Source: Bipolaris cookei (lineage: Eukaryota; Ascomycota; Dothideomycetes; Pleosporales; Pleosporaceae). From it: a stretch of 64,000 nucleotides of DNA. Where the stretch lies: NCBI GenBank assembly GCA_002286855.1, contig NRSV01000053.1, positions 184,781 through 248,780 of the forward strand. The letters run 5' to 3'. The position numbers and the translations under genes were made by a program. Every line of letters begins with the position of its first letter. Position 1 is the first letter of the stretch. This document shows positions 52,560 through 64,000 of this stretch, piece after piece. The notes under the pieces were generated by a model. That model was not told where the DNA came from and searched no databases. It saw nothing but the letters and a program-made list of their open reading frames with translations.

Positions 52560-55500
52560 CTAGCGTCCGCGGCTCTTAGCCTTGTTCGCCTTTGCGGTTT
52601 TCGCTTTGCCCTTCTTAGGTGGCTCGTACTCCTCGAAGTGGTTGTAACCAAACTCATCGCGCATGATGCTGTTGGTCCAGTGGAGACAACGATCCTTGGG
52701 GGCCTCGTCGGCCTGGGTCTTGTTTCGCGTCGACACTCGGGGCTTGTTTTCATTCTCTTCTTCTTCTTCCTCGGGCTTGTTGGATTCTTGTAGATGTTGT
52801 TGCATCTTCAGCATGTACTCTGCAATACGATCACGGAAAGCCTGTAGCTCTTTACGCAACGCACGCTCCCGTAATCCGCGCTCATCCAACCAGGATAATA
52901 GCTTGTCAATATCTTCGGGGTCATCGTAATATCCCCACTCGGTAGCCGTTGAGAGATGCGTAGAACCTTCCTCGCGCTCTTTGCGCTGAGGAACAGTGTA
53001 ACCGAAACGCTCCATGTCTTGAGTGAGGGCAGGCTCCTCCAGATTCGGACCAAGTTCATACTCGCTAGGACCCTGTACCCAGATTCGCCCATTGGCATAG
53101 CCATACTCAGCAGTAGAACTGTTTGGAACACCGCCAAAAGGCATACCGTTGTGTTCAAACCAGTAGTACTTGTTGAGGAACCGGTCCTTGCCAAGAATCT
53201 TGCTGCGGTGCACCAAAGTCTCACGGAGATCATCGTCAAGTTCGTTGATGTTGGCCTCGCACTCCTTGAGCTCATCCTTCTTTCTCTCGATAGCCGCTAG
53301 AAGCTTTTCCCATTCCTTTTGCTTTTTGTTCCTCTCGGCCTCGGCCTTTGCCTTCTTAACCTTCTCTTTGCGGGCATCTTCGGCGCCAGCCTTGCGCTTG
53401 TTCTTATTTGATGGACGAGTTCTTGTTTTGGAAATAGTGGTATCATCCTCATCATTGGTTTCGGCAGCAACCACATCTTTAGTGTCCTCGTTAGCACTGA
53501 TCATGTATATGTCTGCTTCTTCGCTCGCCTTGGCGTCAGTAGGTGATGCAGGAGTGTTATCGGGAAGATGGATCTTTCGCTCCAAGTCCAACTTGCACAG
53601 CTCATCAGCCAACTCCTTCCTCTTACGCTGATACTCAATCTTCTCCTTTCGCAGACGAGTCATCTCCTGAGCGGCGGCAGTGAGTTGATCTCGGAAGTTC
53701 TCAGTGCCAACAGTCAAGCTGAGAATTATCTCAAGTGCCGAGATACGGAGATTGACATCCATATTGTTGTAATTCTCGGCAATGGTGAGGGTAGTGGGTT
53801 CCTCCTCCTCTGGTGGGATCAATTGCGCAAGAATCTCATCACAAGCCTCCTTCCTGGCAGGGTCAAAGGAAAGACGATGGAGTAATGCTACGATAATGGA
53901 CTGCCATCTGCCCTCAGTGAAGTTCCGCACCTTGCACTGCTCGATCCAGTCAAACTCTGCGACAAATTCTGCAGCCTTATGAATCTCCTTTGGTGGTTCA
54001 GGTGTGGGTGTGCGTTGTTTTGCAAGTAGCTGTGCGGCACCCGACTTCCTCAAGCTGCTGCGGGTAGTTCTAACTGGTGGCTCAGGCTCAGGAGTCGAGG
54101 TTGACTCGCTGCTGGATTCCTCATCCGACGAGTCGTCATCCATGTTTGGCAAGGAACTCTGGATTTTGCCTGACTCGTTGATGATTTGCTTCAATATAGC
54201 ACAGTGCATCTCAACAAATAGTTCACACTCAACCGTCTCGTGCGAAAAGCGCATGGCATCTACGAAGTCGTCGAACGTGAAAGAGTCGAGCATGTAGACT
54301 GTGTCATGGACGTTGAGCGTTTCCCAGATGCATAGCAGCGGGCCAATGCTCTTCATCAGAATACCCGTCTTCTTTTCTTTAGGGGGAGGCTCCACTCCAT
54401 CGGGTACATCATCAGAGAAGAACTTCAAGGGTGGCCTATTTACTTGAAGACGGGGATGCTTGATTTCGAGGTCTTCGCATGGGTACTTGATGTATTCGAC
54501 AGGGCGAGCTGGTGGAGGTGCTTGTTGCGGCTGTGGAAGGCTCGAGGGTCTGGGTACCTGTTGATGAGGAAAGGCGGTTTGGAATGGAAAGTTGACTGGA
54601 TGACCATTTCCCTGTGGAGGCATCTGCATCAGATGTGGAGTTAGATGGGCCGGAAGATTGGATAATACCTGATGTGGCTGTCCAAAGGTCTGGATAGGCT
54701 GTGGCCCGCTGTTATACATTGGCGGTGCATTGAACAAGTACTGCGGTGTAGGACCATTTAGAGCTACGCAAGGATGAGGCAGAGTTTGTTGGGGATAGGG
54801 AGGTGCATTTGCGGAGAAGTTGACGAATGTGGGCTGACCTGGTCCGGGAGGAAGAGGTGGCCTTTGACCATTCATGTGCGGACTGTGACCGTTTTCTACG
54901 TGCTGTGGGTATGGCTGTTGAACTGCCTGGGTAGCGCCATTAGGTATGCCGTGAGCAGCCTTTTTAGCAGCGATTATAGCCTCTCGTGTCTTGTTATCAG
55001 GGATCTTGGTTGGAATATCATAGCGCTTGGCAAAACTATCTTTGACCATCCATGGGGCGCCAAGCCAGTCCTCACGCTTGAGGGTATTACGAAGAAAGGC
55101 CTTCAGAAGAAGCTTTGAGAAAGTTTTCTTGTCTCGGTGGAGGTCTGAAGCTTTGTACTTTGTCACGTTTTCCCCAGTGTCTTCCATGGTGATTACGTAA
55201 GTGTACGTCCGGATGTTGTCGTCCATCGATTGGCCGGTGAACATACTGTGCATTCGACTGTTATCCGTGATCTGAGTGATTGTACCGAATCGACGTGGAT
55301 TATCTCCCTCGATAGATACACGGTCATGCAGCATGAAGTGCTCCTTGAAATGCTACAAAAATGAATCAGTATCACAGTCTCCATGGCTTGTTAGGAGATG
55401 CAAACAACGTACATCGTAAACGTCATTTACTTCAAGATGTGTTAGTAAAATACCAGGTGCAAATATGGAGTCTAAACTTACCTAGGTCGTCCATGCGATG

Positions 55501-56067
55501 GTGATCCTGAAACTGGACATAGTGAAGAACAGGAGACTTCAAGCTATCAGGGAAGATGCTATTGATCTCTTTGGAAGCTTCCGTCTGCACGGATGTTACC
55601 TCCTCGTCGGCCTTGACGAGTATTGACGTGGAGCCTACCTCGCTCTCTTGGGCCTCGAAATAAGTATAACCAGAATGCCCAGTCGCCTGGCATGTGAAGC
55701 TTCGCTATGATCCGATTAGCCGTTTTGCGCGCAATTGTCTGAACTGTGGTTCTCTTGCCTGTTGGTAGAAGTCCAGCCTAGATTGTGTTAGTAACGTCCT
55801 TGTGCCTGACGTCATTCCCATGAATCTCTTACCGCTCGAGGTAGCGCTCATAGTCGACAAAAACCTCTCCAGTCTGCTCGATATGCCACACCTAACCAAT
55901 AGTCTTAGTATGTATGCCCTTCGGCTTCATCTAGTTATGTGACGCACTTCGGCATTATCGTCGAGATTTTTGGGCCGGGGTTCAAGTTTGACGGGTTTGC
56001 GCTTGAAGAGAACCTAAACAATTCTCAGTAGATGTTCGCGTATATGCTGCGACCCGGTATGTACCAT
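52560..56067 (-). CDS. ITC1: ISWI-complex subunit Itc1 (WAC-DDT-WHIM protein, ACF1 relative)
   Basis: Seven coding exons on the minus strand: 56067-56065 (the ATG alone), 56013-55948, 55891-55833, 55777-55759, 55704-55482, 55429-55413 and 55352-52560; 1059 residues. The WAC domain (about 1-105) starts MVLFKRKPVKLEPRPK with VWHIEQTGEVFVDYERYLER. Pro/Gln-rich linkers follow, then a DDT domain near 465-530 (LLCIWETLNVHDTVYMLDSF), a WHIM1-like helix near 666 and a WSD motif near 853 (GKDRFLNKYYWFEHNG). A Lys/Glu coiled-coil separates them. Itc1/ACF1 proteins partner the ISWI ATPase in nucleosome spacing and repression. Intron 4 appears to be GC-AG and exon 6 is only 17 nt. Domain identity is certain, fine exon structure likely. 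Confidence 0.92.
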
Positions 56068-57155
56068 CTTGAAGTGAGCACCAGCTCATGTAGGGCTCTC
56101 GGCCTCTAGTGTACCGCGTCGCAAACTTCGGAAGCGTCGCGATGGTCGGAGCGCGTAGGTTGTGCTTTGCGGGGTACAATGTACAAAGAAGCGGAAGCAA
56201 TGGCCCCTCCGCGAGCGACTGTGCGACTTTGTGCTTTTCACGCGTCAGAAAACGATGTCCACAAATTGCTGCCGCACTCTTCGGTGGTCCGAAAAGCGTT
56301 CCGAGACGCGTCTTCCAGTTCCGAAAGCGCGTCTGAGAGGTTCGAGGCTGCCGGCGAGAGGTTGGGGCGCGGTTGTTGGTCAGGCGGGTGAGAGGGTGGA
56401 TAGCAGCAGTCAGAGGGCAGTCAATGGGAACAAAAGTGAGTGGAAGGTAGTAGGAGAAGCCCATAGTCCCTTGGCGCGAGGTGCCATACTAGATGCGGTA
56501 AGGACCGCCTTCGCACCCTACCACCTACGCCCCGAAGCTACGCACCCCACCACTATCACGATATCGACGTATTCGGACTCGTTCTCGTCGTAATAACAAG
56601 TACAATCAGGCTGCAGCAGATATGCATCGATTTATCATAGCATGCCAAAGAATTTCTCATTATCAAGTTGCAGTGAAGGACGGCCATGGAGATGCTCAAT
56701 GCCGCGAGCCACCTTGAGCAAACCCTTGGGCAGGCTGACCCACTTGCTGGGACACGCCATCCTTATACACGCCTCTAGTCACACACGGCCTTGCTGAACC
56801 ACGTACAATCAAAGAGTCATATATTCTGAAAGACAGCGCAGTATCAAAATGACTTGGCAGGATACCCTATATTACTTTGCACTCGATGTCTACGTTTGTC
56901 TCCTCCAACTCACCAGGTGTGATATTTGAAGCTGCTGAGCGCTCAGAATGTCGGAGTGGACCTCTCTTGGAAGCTGACCCTCCAAACACCTTGTTCCCTG
57001 CAGGCTTACCTGACTTGATGTAGTATATGTTGGAATGAAAACGAGCTGACATGTTGGCTAGACGAAGTTACTTGAACGATATTGGTGACTGACACAGAAA
57101 ATAGACAGCAAAGAGCATGGTTAACAATATAAATGTAGCCTATATGGATTTCGGC
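56068..57155. other. Intergenic between ITC1 and ALG8
   Basis: ITC1 promoter and ALG8 3' region (both minus strand). One possible small gene on the minus strand (56867-57052, listed separately). Other open frames near 56110-56590 overlap on both strands without features. Confidence 0.5.
56867..57052 (-). CDS. Possible small hypothetical protein (61 aa)
   Basis: ATG at 57052 in a good context (CCAAC before ATG) opens 61 codons to TAG. The product is hydrophilic and charged, with SASKRGPLRHSERSAAS and an acidic stretch GELEETNVDIE, unlike the random translations around it. No domain, signal peptide or membrane segment. It lies only 103 bases beyond the ALG8 stop on the same strand, so it could be part of the ALG8 3' UTR. 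Unrecognised; might be chance. Confidence 0.3.
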   Translation of the reverse strand: MSARFHSNIYYIKSGKPAGNKVFGGSASKRGPLRHSERSAASNITPGELEETNVDIECKVI

Positions 57156-58978
57156 TTACATGTCAAAGTAAACTACCAAGAAGCCAAGCCAACTACCCAC
57201 TACACCGATGGCAGAGTAAGAGCTCGTAAACATGAGCGGCAGGAACTCATAACGGGACCCGAATACAAGGCCGTGAACAAGTGAGCAATACGCAATCAAA
57301 GGTATCGAAAGCGTTATATAGAGCAAAGAGAATCGATCGAGCAGAAAGATGCGAGGTTTGGGTGATCTAACAGGTTAGTGTATATTTGGACAAAGATCAG
57401 GGGTTACCTACGCTGGAGCTAGCCGGTCAAAGGCAATCAGAAACAAGACAAGCCAGAAAATGGTATAAACCGTCTTGACTGGAAACTCGGCTGTAGTAAA
57501 CAGTAGTGGGAACAACGACACATGACCAGCAACAGCCAAGGGCCGGAAAGCCCCATAATACCTGCGATCTTGAAGCGCTATCAGACTGAAGGGAATAATG
57601 ACAAGCAAAATCGCCTTTTCGTGGACGTGCCAGCCGAAGAGAAACGACGCGTAACCACAGAGCGTGACAGCGCCAACAAAGGCTTCCCAGGTAGGTTTGA
57701 AGAGAAGTCGGAGCAGAACAGGCTGAAAGATGTTAGTTGAGTCATCTTTGTGAAGTGGTAGCGTGCATACTATTTGCGCTCCAAGTGTAAGGAGGAAGCA
57801 AGACAATGGAGTTATGTCGGGAAGCACAGCAAAGGAGGTGTCTCCAACTAGACCTCGCGTTACGCTATTCACTGCCTCCTGATCGACATGCAATCCGAGC
57901 CGTGGTGCCACTATCAGCGTTAGTATTGTCAAGTAAAAGATGGAGGTTGTTTTTACAGTAGATCAGCACCCGGTCTGTAAAGGAATACATTGCCCAAACG
58001 TTTGGTGCCCAATAGGCGTGACACAAGCCGCGGGAGAAGGGGAACAGGCGACTGACTACTTGCCCCAGCTGACCCCATAGTACGAACGGACCAAAGGCTG
58101 CTGCGAATACCGTAATGATGCCGACTCCTAGTTTGATACAGTTGAAGAAATGAATGTTGAAGTAGGGAAACGACGAGCGATTACCCAGACAGTAAACACG
58201 TAGGAGATAGACAAAATAGGCAGGCGCGAGATACAGATAGATGTGCTTGAAGCACAGGAGGGCAGCAAAGAGAAGGCCAGACGGCAGAAGCGTAGAGCTG
58301 TTGCGTGCTAGGACCATTGACAATACCAGGATACCGTAGAGAAAGCCATTATACTGGAAATGGATGTGGTCGATGATTAGTAGTCCTGGAGACAAGAGAA
58401 TTGACAGAGCAGCAGCATGAGCTGTGACTTTGGACTTGGTCGTTTTTACGTAGCTGAAACGGACTTAGCATGGTGTGTGTCACTTAGGATGAGATGGCAG
58501 TACAGATGCAAAGCGTAGACCAGAACCAGTTCAGTGAGGATGACAGTAGTGCGCTGGAAGTAGATGGTCTGCCAGCTGTCATAGCCCAGGTCTTTCACGT
58601 TCAGCAAGCCAGCGTCAGCATATGCGGCGGCTTGAGACAAAAGCCACTCAAAGTAGGCGAAGAAGGGCGGATAATCAAGGGTCCATTCCGAAGTGTTCTG
58701 TGTGTGCAGTTAGAGGTTGATGACGGGGCGATGGATGCTATTGGACGTGGCAGTCTGACTTCATAGTACCACTCTTTGACGGGCAGGGAGTGGGTTAGAG
58801 CTAGCCAATTGCGGTGGACCTCAAAGTCGGTCGACTTGCTGCCGAAAAAAGGTCAGCATGGAGAGAGTTGGGGCGTTGGCCGTGTGGTGCGGCAGACGTA
58901 CTATGCAGGAAACAGTAGCACCTTGAGCGCCGTGGCCACAACGGCGCACTGCGCAAGCGACGGATACAGCTCTGCCAT
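57156..58978 (-). CDS. ALG8: Dolichyl-P-glucose:Glc1Man9GlcNAc2-PP-dolichol alpha-1,3-glucosyltransferase
   Basis: Seven exons (58978-58902, 58838-58760, 58697-58504, 58453-57957, 57910-57771, 57722-57412, 57366-57156) encode 502 residues. It is a GT-C-type multispanning ER membrane enzyme. The first lumenal loop carries EWYYE and NTSEWTLDYPPFFAYFEW, shared by ALG6/ALG8. FQYNGFLYGILVLS, LFPFSRGLCHAYWAPNVWA and FGWHVHEKAILL favour ALG8, which adds the second glucose to the lipid-linked N-glycan precursor. Intron 2 uses a weak GTCAGA donor, required to keep the frame. Length matches the family. Confidence 0.93.
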
Positions 58979-60671
58979 GGCGAGACTGACAGCAGGTGAA
59001 GACACAATGGGCAGAAAGCACAGATTAAGTTGAGGGTCGTAGTCAGAGTCACGTGCTCGCTTACGGGGCAAACCCCGGTCGTGGAACGGCGGTGGTTGTA
59101 GGCACTTGGTAGTAGTAGCAGGCGTACCAAGACAGCAGCAGCAGGGCAAGTACCTGTGTTTGGAACCACGCACACCCACACATGCGGCTTGCACGACGAA
59201 AGCAAACGGGCGAAGGAGCAAAAGCGGATTCGAGAACAATGCAAACGCGAGACAGGGGAGAGTGGCTGGCAGGCGGCGCTGACAGTTTCGCATAATGGTG
59301 TCTGACGTTTGACACACGGCATAGGCTCCGCTCCGTCTTTGTTCCCCTGGGTGCAAATGCTCCACGTGAGCGGTTTCTTACTTCGCAGACCTGTTCGTTC
59401 CCCCCGGCACTAGGGGGGTTGGCTAAGTACGCTGGAGACTGGAGCCGCAATTTGATCTGGACCCGCTGGCGCTGGCGGTGGGTAGCATGGCAGGGCATGG
59501 CATGGCATGGCATAGCACGGCAAAGCAGCACTATACTATCACCATGGCGCACACCCACGATGCAGCGGCATTGCACCATATGGAGTGTGGTGTATGTAAG
59601 TAAGTACTTAGATACTGAGTACCGTTACCACTGTAGAGCATGTATCAGTGTGGCCCGTCTAGTCAGGGACCAGGGCTGCACGTCTGCAATTACCCGCTGA
59701 CCGCAGCTGCTCGAGGCAAAAACGCTCCGAACAAGAGACACGGTACCCTCGCCCCGTCCACCACCACCACAACATGCGAGCCATTTCACCCACGCCGCGG
59801 CGTCTGGTGAACTGGCGAACTGGCACTGACATTGACACCGACACGGTCACTAAACACTGGCACACACCCCACGGCAAGGCGGCGCCTGGTGTCGAGGGTG
59901 GCATTGTCCGATTCAGTGGCGGGCCTGCGCGTTTAAAATAAGCAGAGCGCTAGCCGTCCGCTTTTGGCGGCCTCATTTGCGCCTGCCTCCTAATGGACCC
60001 TGCTAGTGAGCATTTCTCACCGACCTCTTCCTGCTCTCTCCTCCCCACCGTGTCAGGTCGCATCCCTCTTCTTCGATCCCTTCATTCATTACCTCCTCTT
60101 CTCCCCCGCATCGACGCTCTTACGCTCTTGCACAAGGCGCGCTTCTTTGCCCTTCCTTCTTGTTCTTGTCCCATCGTTTGGTGCACGTATCAACACAAGC
60201 CACGCGGGTTTCTTCTTCGCCAGCTCTCGGCCACCGCATTTAATTGCCCTTTCACCCCCCGCCGCTGCCATTGGCCTTCCATCCTTACCTCGACCGTGTC
60301 GCCTCGCTCGCCCGCCGCCGCGAACCTGTGCCTGTGCACTCGGCACTCCTGCAACCCATCCAGTCTTTGCCTGGTTTGGTCTCCAGCACTTGTCGCCATT
60401 GTGCCTTCCTCAGTGCGTCTCCTCGCCTCCTTTCGTCTCTGCGCCATGTCAGACTAACCTTGCTCCCCAGATCGCTTCTTACTCGTTGTAATACAGCATC
60501 ATACTTCGCACGCCTAGCGACCATCCTGCAACCGGTTGCAACTTCCCCTTTTGCCATACATATTTCGTCGTCCGGTCCAACGAGTCCCGGGCGCAGTAAT
60601 ACATCTTCACCACGGCGGTTCTATCTCAAAACCCGCGGGACAGCTTTAGCCTGCCCCCGCACCTTCTCGAT
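58979..60671. other. Divergent promoter region of ALG8 and NRD1
   Basis: 1.7 kb. Contains a GGCAT pentanucleotide microsatellite near 59490-59513 and, from about 59990, a pyrimidine-rich tract that looks like a long NRD1 leader. Open frames of up to 222 codons in this tract overlap on both strands and in several frames and lack features, so I treat them as non-coding. Confidence 0.55.
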
Positions 60672-62726
60672 ATGCAGCAACACGACGGTGCCCCCACGGC
60701 ACCCACCGGTCCCCGTCTTCAGACTGGTTTCCCCAGGCAGGTCAATGGAGGCCATCACGGCTTTTCCCACGGCGCCTTTGCTACCAACCAGCCTGGCTAC
60801 GGTGATAGGCACCCGGAGAGGGCCAACAACATGTCCATCAACACCGGCAGACTTGCCCCGGGCAACCAGAATGGCGCTGATTTGCAGACTCCTGGAACCG
60901 GTTTCGACATGAACTTTACACCTCTGCTGCCTTCGCAGTTGCTTCTCGGTAGCCCTTTCCAGCCTGGTTCTCCCTCTGCTTTTGCATCCCCGCAATTCCA
61001 GAATTTTGCCCAGTTTGCGAACCAGAACCAATCGCAGCAGCAGAATCACCAGTCTAACCACGTTGGTAGTCCTCTGCAGCAGCCTCTCTCGCCCCAGCTG
61101 TACCAAAACATGGTTTCTCCTACAAGCGGCTTTTTTGGTGGCCCACAGTCTCCCACCGGAGGCTTTTCTGGTTTCGGCACCCAGGGCCTTGGTGGCCTCG
61201 GCTCCTCCATGCCAATTGCCCCTGGCCTAGTCTCTGGAACCAGCAGGACTGTTTACTTGGGCAATATTCCCCCAGAGACATCTGCAGAGGAAATTTTGGG
61301 TCATGTTAGGAGTGGCCAGATCGAGTCTGTCAGGCTTCTTCCTGATAAGAATTGCGCCTTCATCTCGTTCTTGGATAGTAGCTCTGCTACTCACTTTCAC
61401 TCTGATGCCATCTTGAAAAAGCTCTCCATCAGGGGTCAGGACATCAAGATCGGGTGGGGAAAGCCGTCGCAGGTACCCACATCTGTGGCCTTGGCGGTAC
61501 AGCAGTCTGGCGCTTCTCGTAACGTCTACTTGGGTAACCTGCCAGAGGATGTTACTGAGGATGAGCTCCGTGAGGATCTCAGTAAATTTGGACCCATTGA
61601 TACTGTCAAGATTGTCCGAGAAAAGGCTATTGGTTTCGTTCACTTCTTGTCGATCGGCAATGCCATCAAGGCTGTTTCCCAGCTTCCCCAGGAGCCCAAG
61701 TGGCAGGCTCCTAGGCGTGTATACTACGGCAAGGACCGCTGTGCATATGTTTCCAAGACGCAGCAACAGAATGCTGCTCAATACTTGGGTATTGCACCCG
61801 GATATGCACACGTTTTGAACGGCGCGGACCGTGATATGATTTCCAACGCCCTCGCCCAGCAGTCCGTAGCTGCGGCTGCAGTAGCAACCTCGGCCGGTGG
61901 TGTAAACAACCTAGGTAACCGAACTGTCTACCTAGGCAATATCCACCCGGAGACCACCATCGAAGAGATTTGCAACGTTGTGCGCGGCGGCCTTCTTCAC
62001 CACATCAGGTACATTCCTGACAAGCACATTTGCTTCGTTACATTCATCGATCCCACTTCTGCAGCGTCTTTTTACGCTCTCAGCAACCTACAAGGTTTAA
62101 TGATCCACAACCGCCGTCTGAAGATTGGATGGGGCAAGCACTCTGGCGCTCTTCCCCCTGCCATCGCCCTTGCCGTCAGCGGAGGTGCTTCCCGCAACGT
62201 GTATGTTGGTAACCTCGACGAGTCTTGGACTGAAGACCGTTTGAGGCAGGATTTTTCCGAGTACGGCGAGATTGAGTTGGTCAACACCCTGCGCGAGAAA
62301 AGCTGTGCCTTTGTCAACTTCACCAACATCGCCAACGCCATCAAAGCTATCGAGGCCATCCGAGGCCGCGAGGAGTACAAGCGGTTCAAGGTCAACTTCG
62401 GCAAGGACCGATGTGGTAACCCTCCACGCCAGATGACCAACCAGCAATCACAGTCTCAGCAAGCCGGCAGCGATGGTCTCCAGTCGCCTTCACCCATCAA
62501 TGGTCTGCACCCCAACCGTGCTGGTGCGTCGGTCTCGCCCACTGGCTCTGGCGCTCCTGGCTCTGGTCAGAGCACCAATGGACAATTTCCCTCTGTTCAA
62601 GCTCCTGCTTCAGGCAATATCCTGAACGCAAACAGCAGCAACAACCCGTTGATGATGTATCTCCAGGCCCAGCAGCAACAGGCTCAACAGCAACAGGTAG
62701 AGGCCAGCATGCAACAACAGCAAAAC

Positions 62727-62769
<43 letters not shown>

Positions 62770-63161
62770 CGTTCCAGTCGCCGCAAGCTGCCTTCTACGG
62801 TGCTGACTTGAACACGCCTCAGCCTCACCACTCGCACAGCTCTCATCAAAGTACCTCAAGCTTTAGCCTGATCAATGGTACATCTGCTGGTGGCTCTGGA
62901 ACAACCACTGTTGGCGGTCTTCTTGCGCCCTCGAACCTTAACGCTCGTGGTCAGCACTCGCGTGCTGTGAGCCTTCCCGCCTTCACCCAAGGGCCTTTCA
63001 ACCACTCTATGCCTCAGACTCAAGCTCCTCAACAAGGATCGTTTGGTAGTCTGAGTTCGGGCATTGGTGGGTTTGGCAGCGGTAATGGTGGCTACGGTCT
63101 TGCGATTCAAGGTGATGGTGGCTTGCCTGGATGGGCTGAAGAGGAGGTTGGTGCGCAGTAA
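60672..63161 (+). CDS. NRD1: Nrd1-like RNA-binding protein with four RRM domains
   Basis: Intronless, 829 residues. After a Gln/Pro/Gly-rich N-terminus come four RRMs starting near residues 192, 283, 416 and 508 (RTVYLGNIPPETSAEE, RNVYLGNLPEDVTEDE, RTVYLGNIHPETTIEE, RNVYVGNLDESWTED). They form two tandem pairs with the same IKIGWGK / LKIGWGK spacer, so the pair appears duplicated. The C-terminal 240 residues are low complexity with a polyglutamine run (DNA about 62715-62768) and end in Gly-rich sequence. This plan matches fission yeast Nrd1 and its Pezizomycotina homologues, which bind mRNAs to control the onset of sexual development and cytokinesis factors. The long CT-rich leader suggests post-transcriptional control (inference). 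Confidence 0.92.
62715..62768 (+). repeat. CAG/CAA repeat coding polyglutamine in NRD1
   Basis: Run of glutamine codons, mostly CAG with interspersed CAA, in the low-complexity C-terminal part. Length variation between strains is likely. Confidence 0.85.
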
Positions 63162-64000
63162 GCACCCATGGCCATTTTGGATACTCGCAAATGTCATGTT
63201 CACATTAGCGATATCCGATTCAAATCTACGACGTCAACTTGTTGGTTACCACTTACCTCCCTTCTCCTTTCTTTCTCTTTGCAAATCTTTTTGAATATAG
63301 GGTACTCGCGGAAAGGGCGTCGCTCTATTGATCTCTCCTGGATCTAACTCTTCAACTATGTGTTGTAATTTGAACATGCGCGTTCTTTGCCTTAATACTT
63401 GACCTTACCACCTTCGCTTTCTCTTTCTCTTTCTTTTCTTTTCTTTTCTTCCATTCTTCTTCTTTTTCATGGCTTGACATGTTTTTTGTTCAATGTTTGT
63501 AGTTTAGATACCTGTAGGGATACCTAGGGACAAATAGGTGTAGGGGCATGAGACTAGCACAGGGTCGACATGAGTGTCTAGGCAGGAGTTCGCCAGTGAT
63601 GTTGGCAATTGAATTTTGTAAAAGCTCAATTGGATATGTAATGTTGTTGTTTAGTGATGAGTGCTGAATACATGTGCAAGATCCTTTCCTTTTCATATGT
63701 ACTAAGCATGGTTTTGCTCACTAAGAAAATAGATCATGAACATTTTCTAGATGAGGCATTCGTGCGTTGAGATGCCATGATAGACTCCCATTGCGTACAT
63801 GCTTCCTTGATTAGATCATGTGCGTATCTCTAAGCTAGTCTTTAACAATCTCTAAGTAACGGGCTGCTTGGATATAGTCCACGCAGCATGCAATTGTGGA
63901 ACGTTTCGCATAATCACATATGTAAAAGCGAGAAACTGAGTGCTGTTCTATCCCGTCAGAAGAACAACCCCCCCCCCCCCCCCCCCCACAAAAAAAAAAG
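63162..64000. other. NRD1 3' region and low-complexity window end
   Basis: CTTT-rich tract near 63415-63470 in the probable 3' UTR. No further gene. The window ends with 20 consecutive C (63968-63987) followed after ACA-type bases by 10 A. Confidence 0.55.

Overview
The window is nuclear DNA of a filamentous ascomycete. Genes carry short GT-AG introns (mostly 45-140 nt) with CTAAC/CTGAC branch sites, pyrimidine-rich leaders and A at -3 of the start codon. Gene content (Crh-type GH16, UDP-galactopyranose mutase, Nrd1-type four-RRM protein, HeLo/kinase-like proteins, a Fot1/pogo transposon) fits Dothideomycetes, most likely Pleosporales. That order-level placement is inference from family resemblance. 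Starts were set at real ATG codons, because several long open frames begin at TTG or GTG.

Layout. 1-4.5 kb: TATA-bearing, possibly transposon-derived sequence, then Tudor-SN (SND1). 4.5-8.9 kb: a 1410-residue fusion of a HeLo-like N-terminus, a degenerate kinase domain, two IQ motifs and a trypsin-like protease with a complete His/Asp/Ser triad; this is the most unusual gene here. 9.0-11.9 kb: a GT34-type glycosyltransferase whose single intron carries a 1.64-kb Tc1/mariner (Fot1/pogo) element with a damaged transposase. 12-19 kb: gene-poor, A+T-richer DNA around a GMC oxidoreductase broken by one TGA. 19-35 kb: dense housekeeping and cell-surface block: Tyr/Pro/Ala-rich secreted protein, ADE2, ribosomal protein eL18, TPT-family transporter, UDP-galactopyranose mutase, PRO2, GPI-anchored Crh-type GH16. 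35-44 kb: Hrp1-like RNA-binding protein with a 1.3-kb intron, Gyp1-like TBC RabGAP with micro-exons, cyclase-family protein. 44-47.3 kb: a spliced 80-residue cysteine-rich secreted protein, an A+T-rich gap and an SDR gene broken by one TAG. 48-63 kb: hexokinase, SAGA subunit Sgf73, ISWI-complex Itc1, ALG8 and Nrd1.

How the genes relate. There are no operons and most neighbours are functionally unrelated. A loose cell-wall/glycan theme (GT34, UGM, GH16-Crh, TPT transporter, ALG8, secreted repeat protein) recurs, but I see no sign of a biosynthetic cluster. Three genes are disrupted: the transposase by an internal deletion, and the GMC and SDR genes each by a single C-to-T-type nonsense codon in an otherwise collinear frame. 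Exon boundaries are my reading of splice signals and frame; no transcript data were available.
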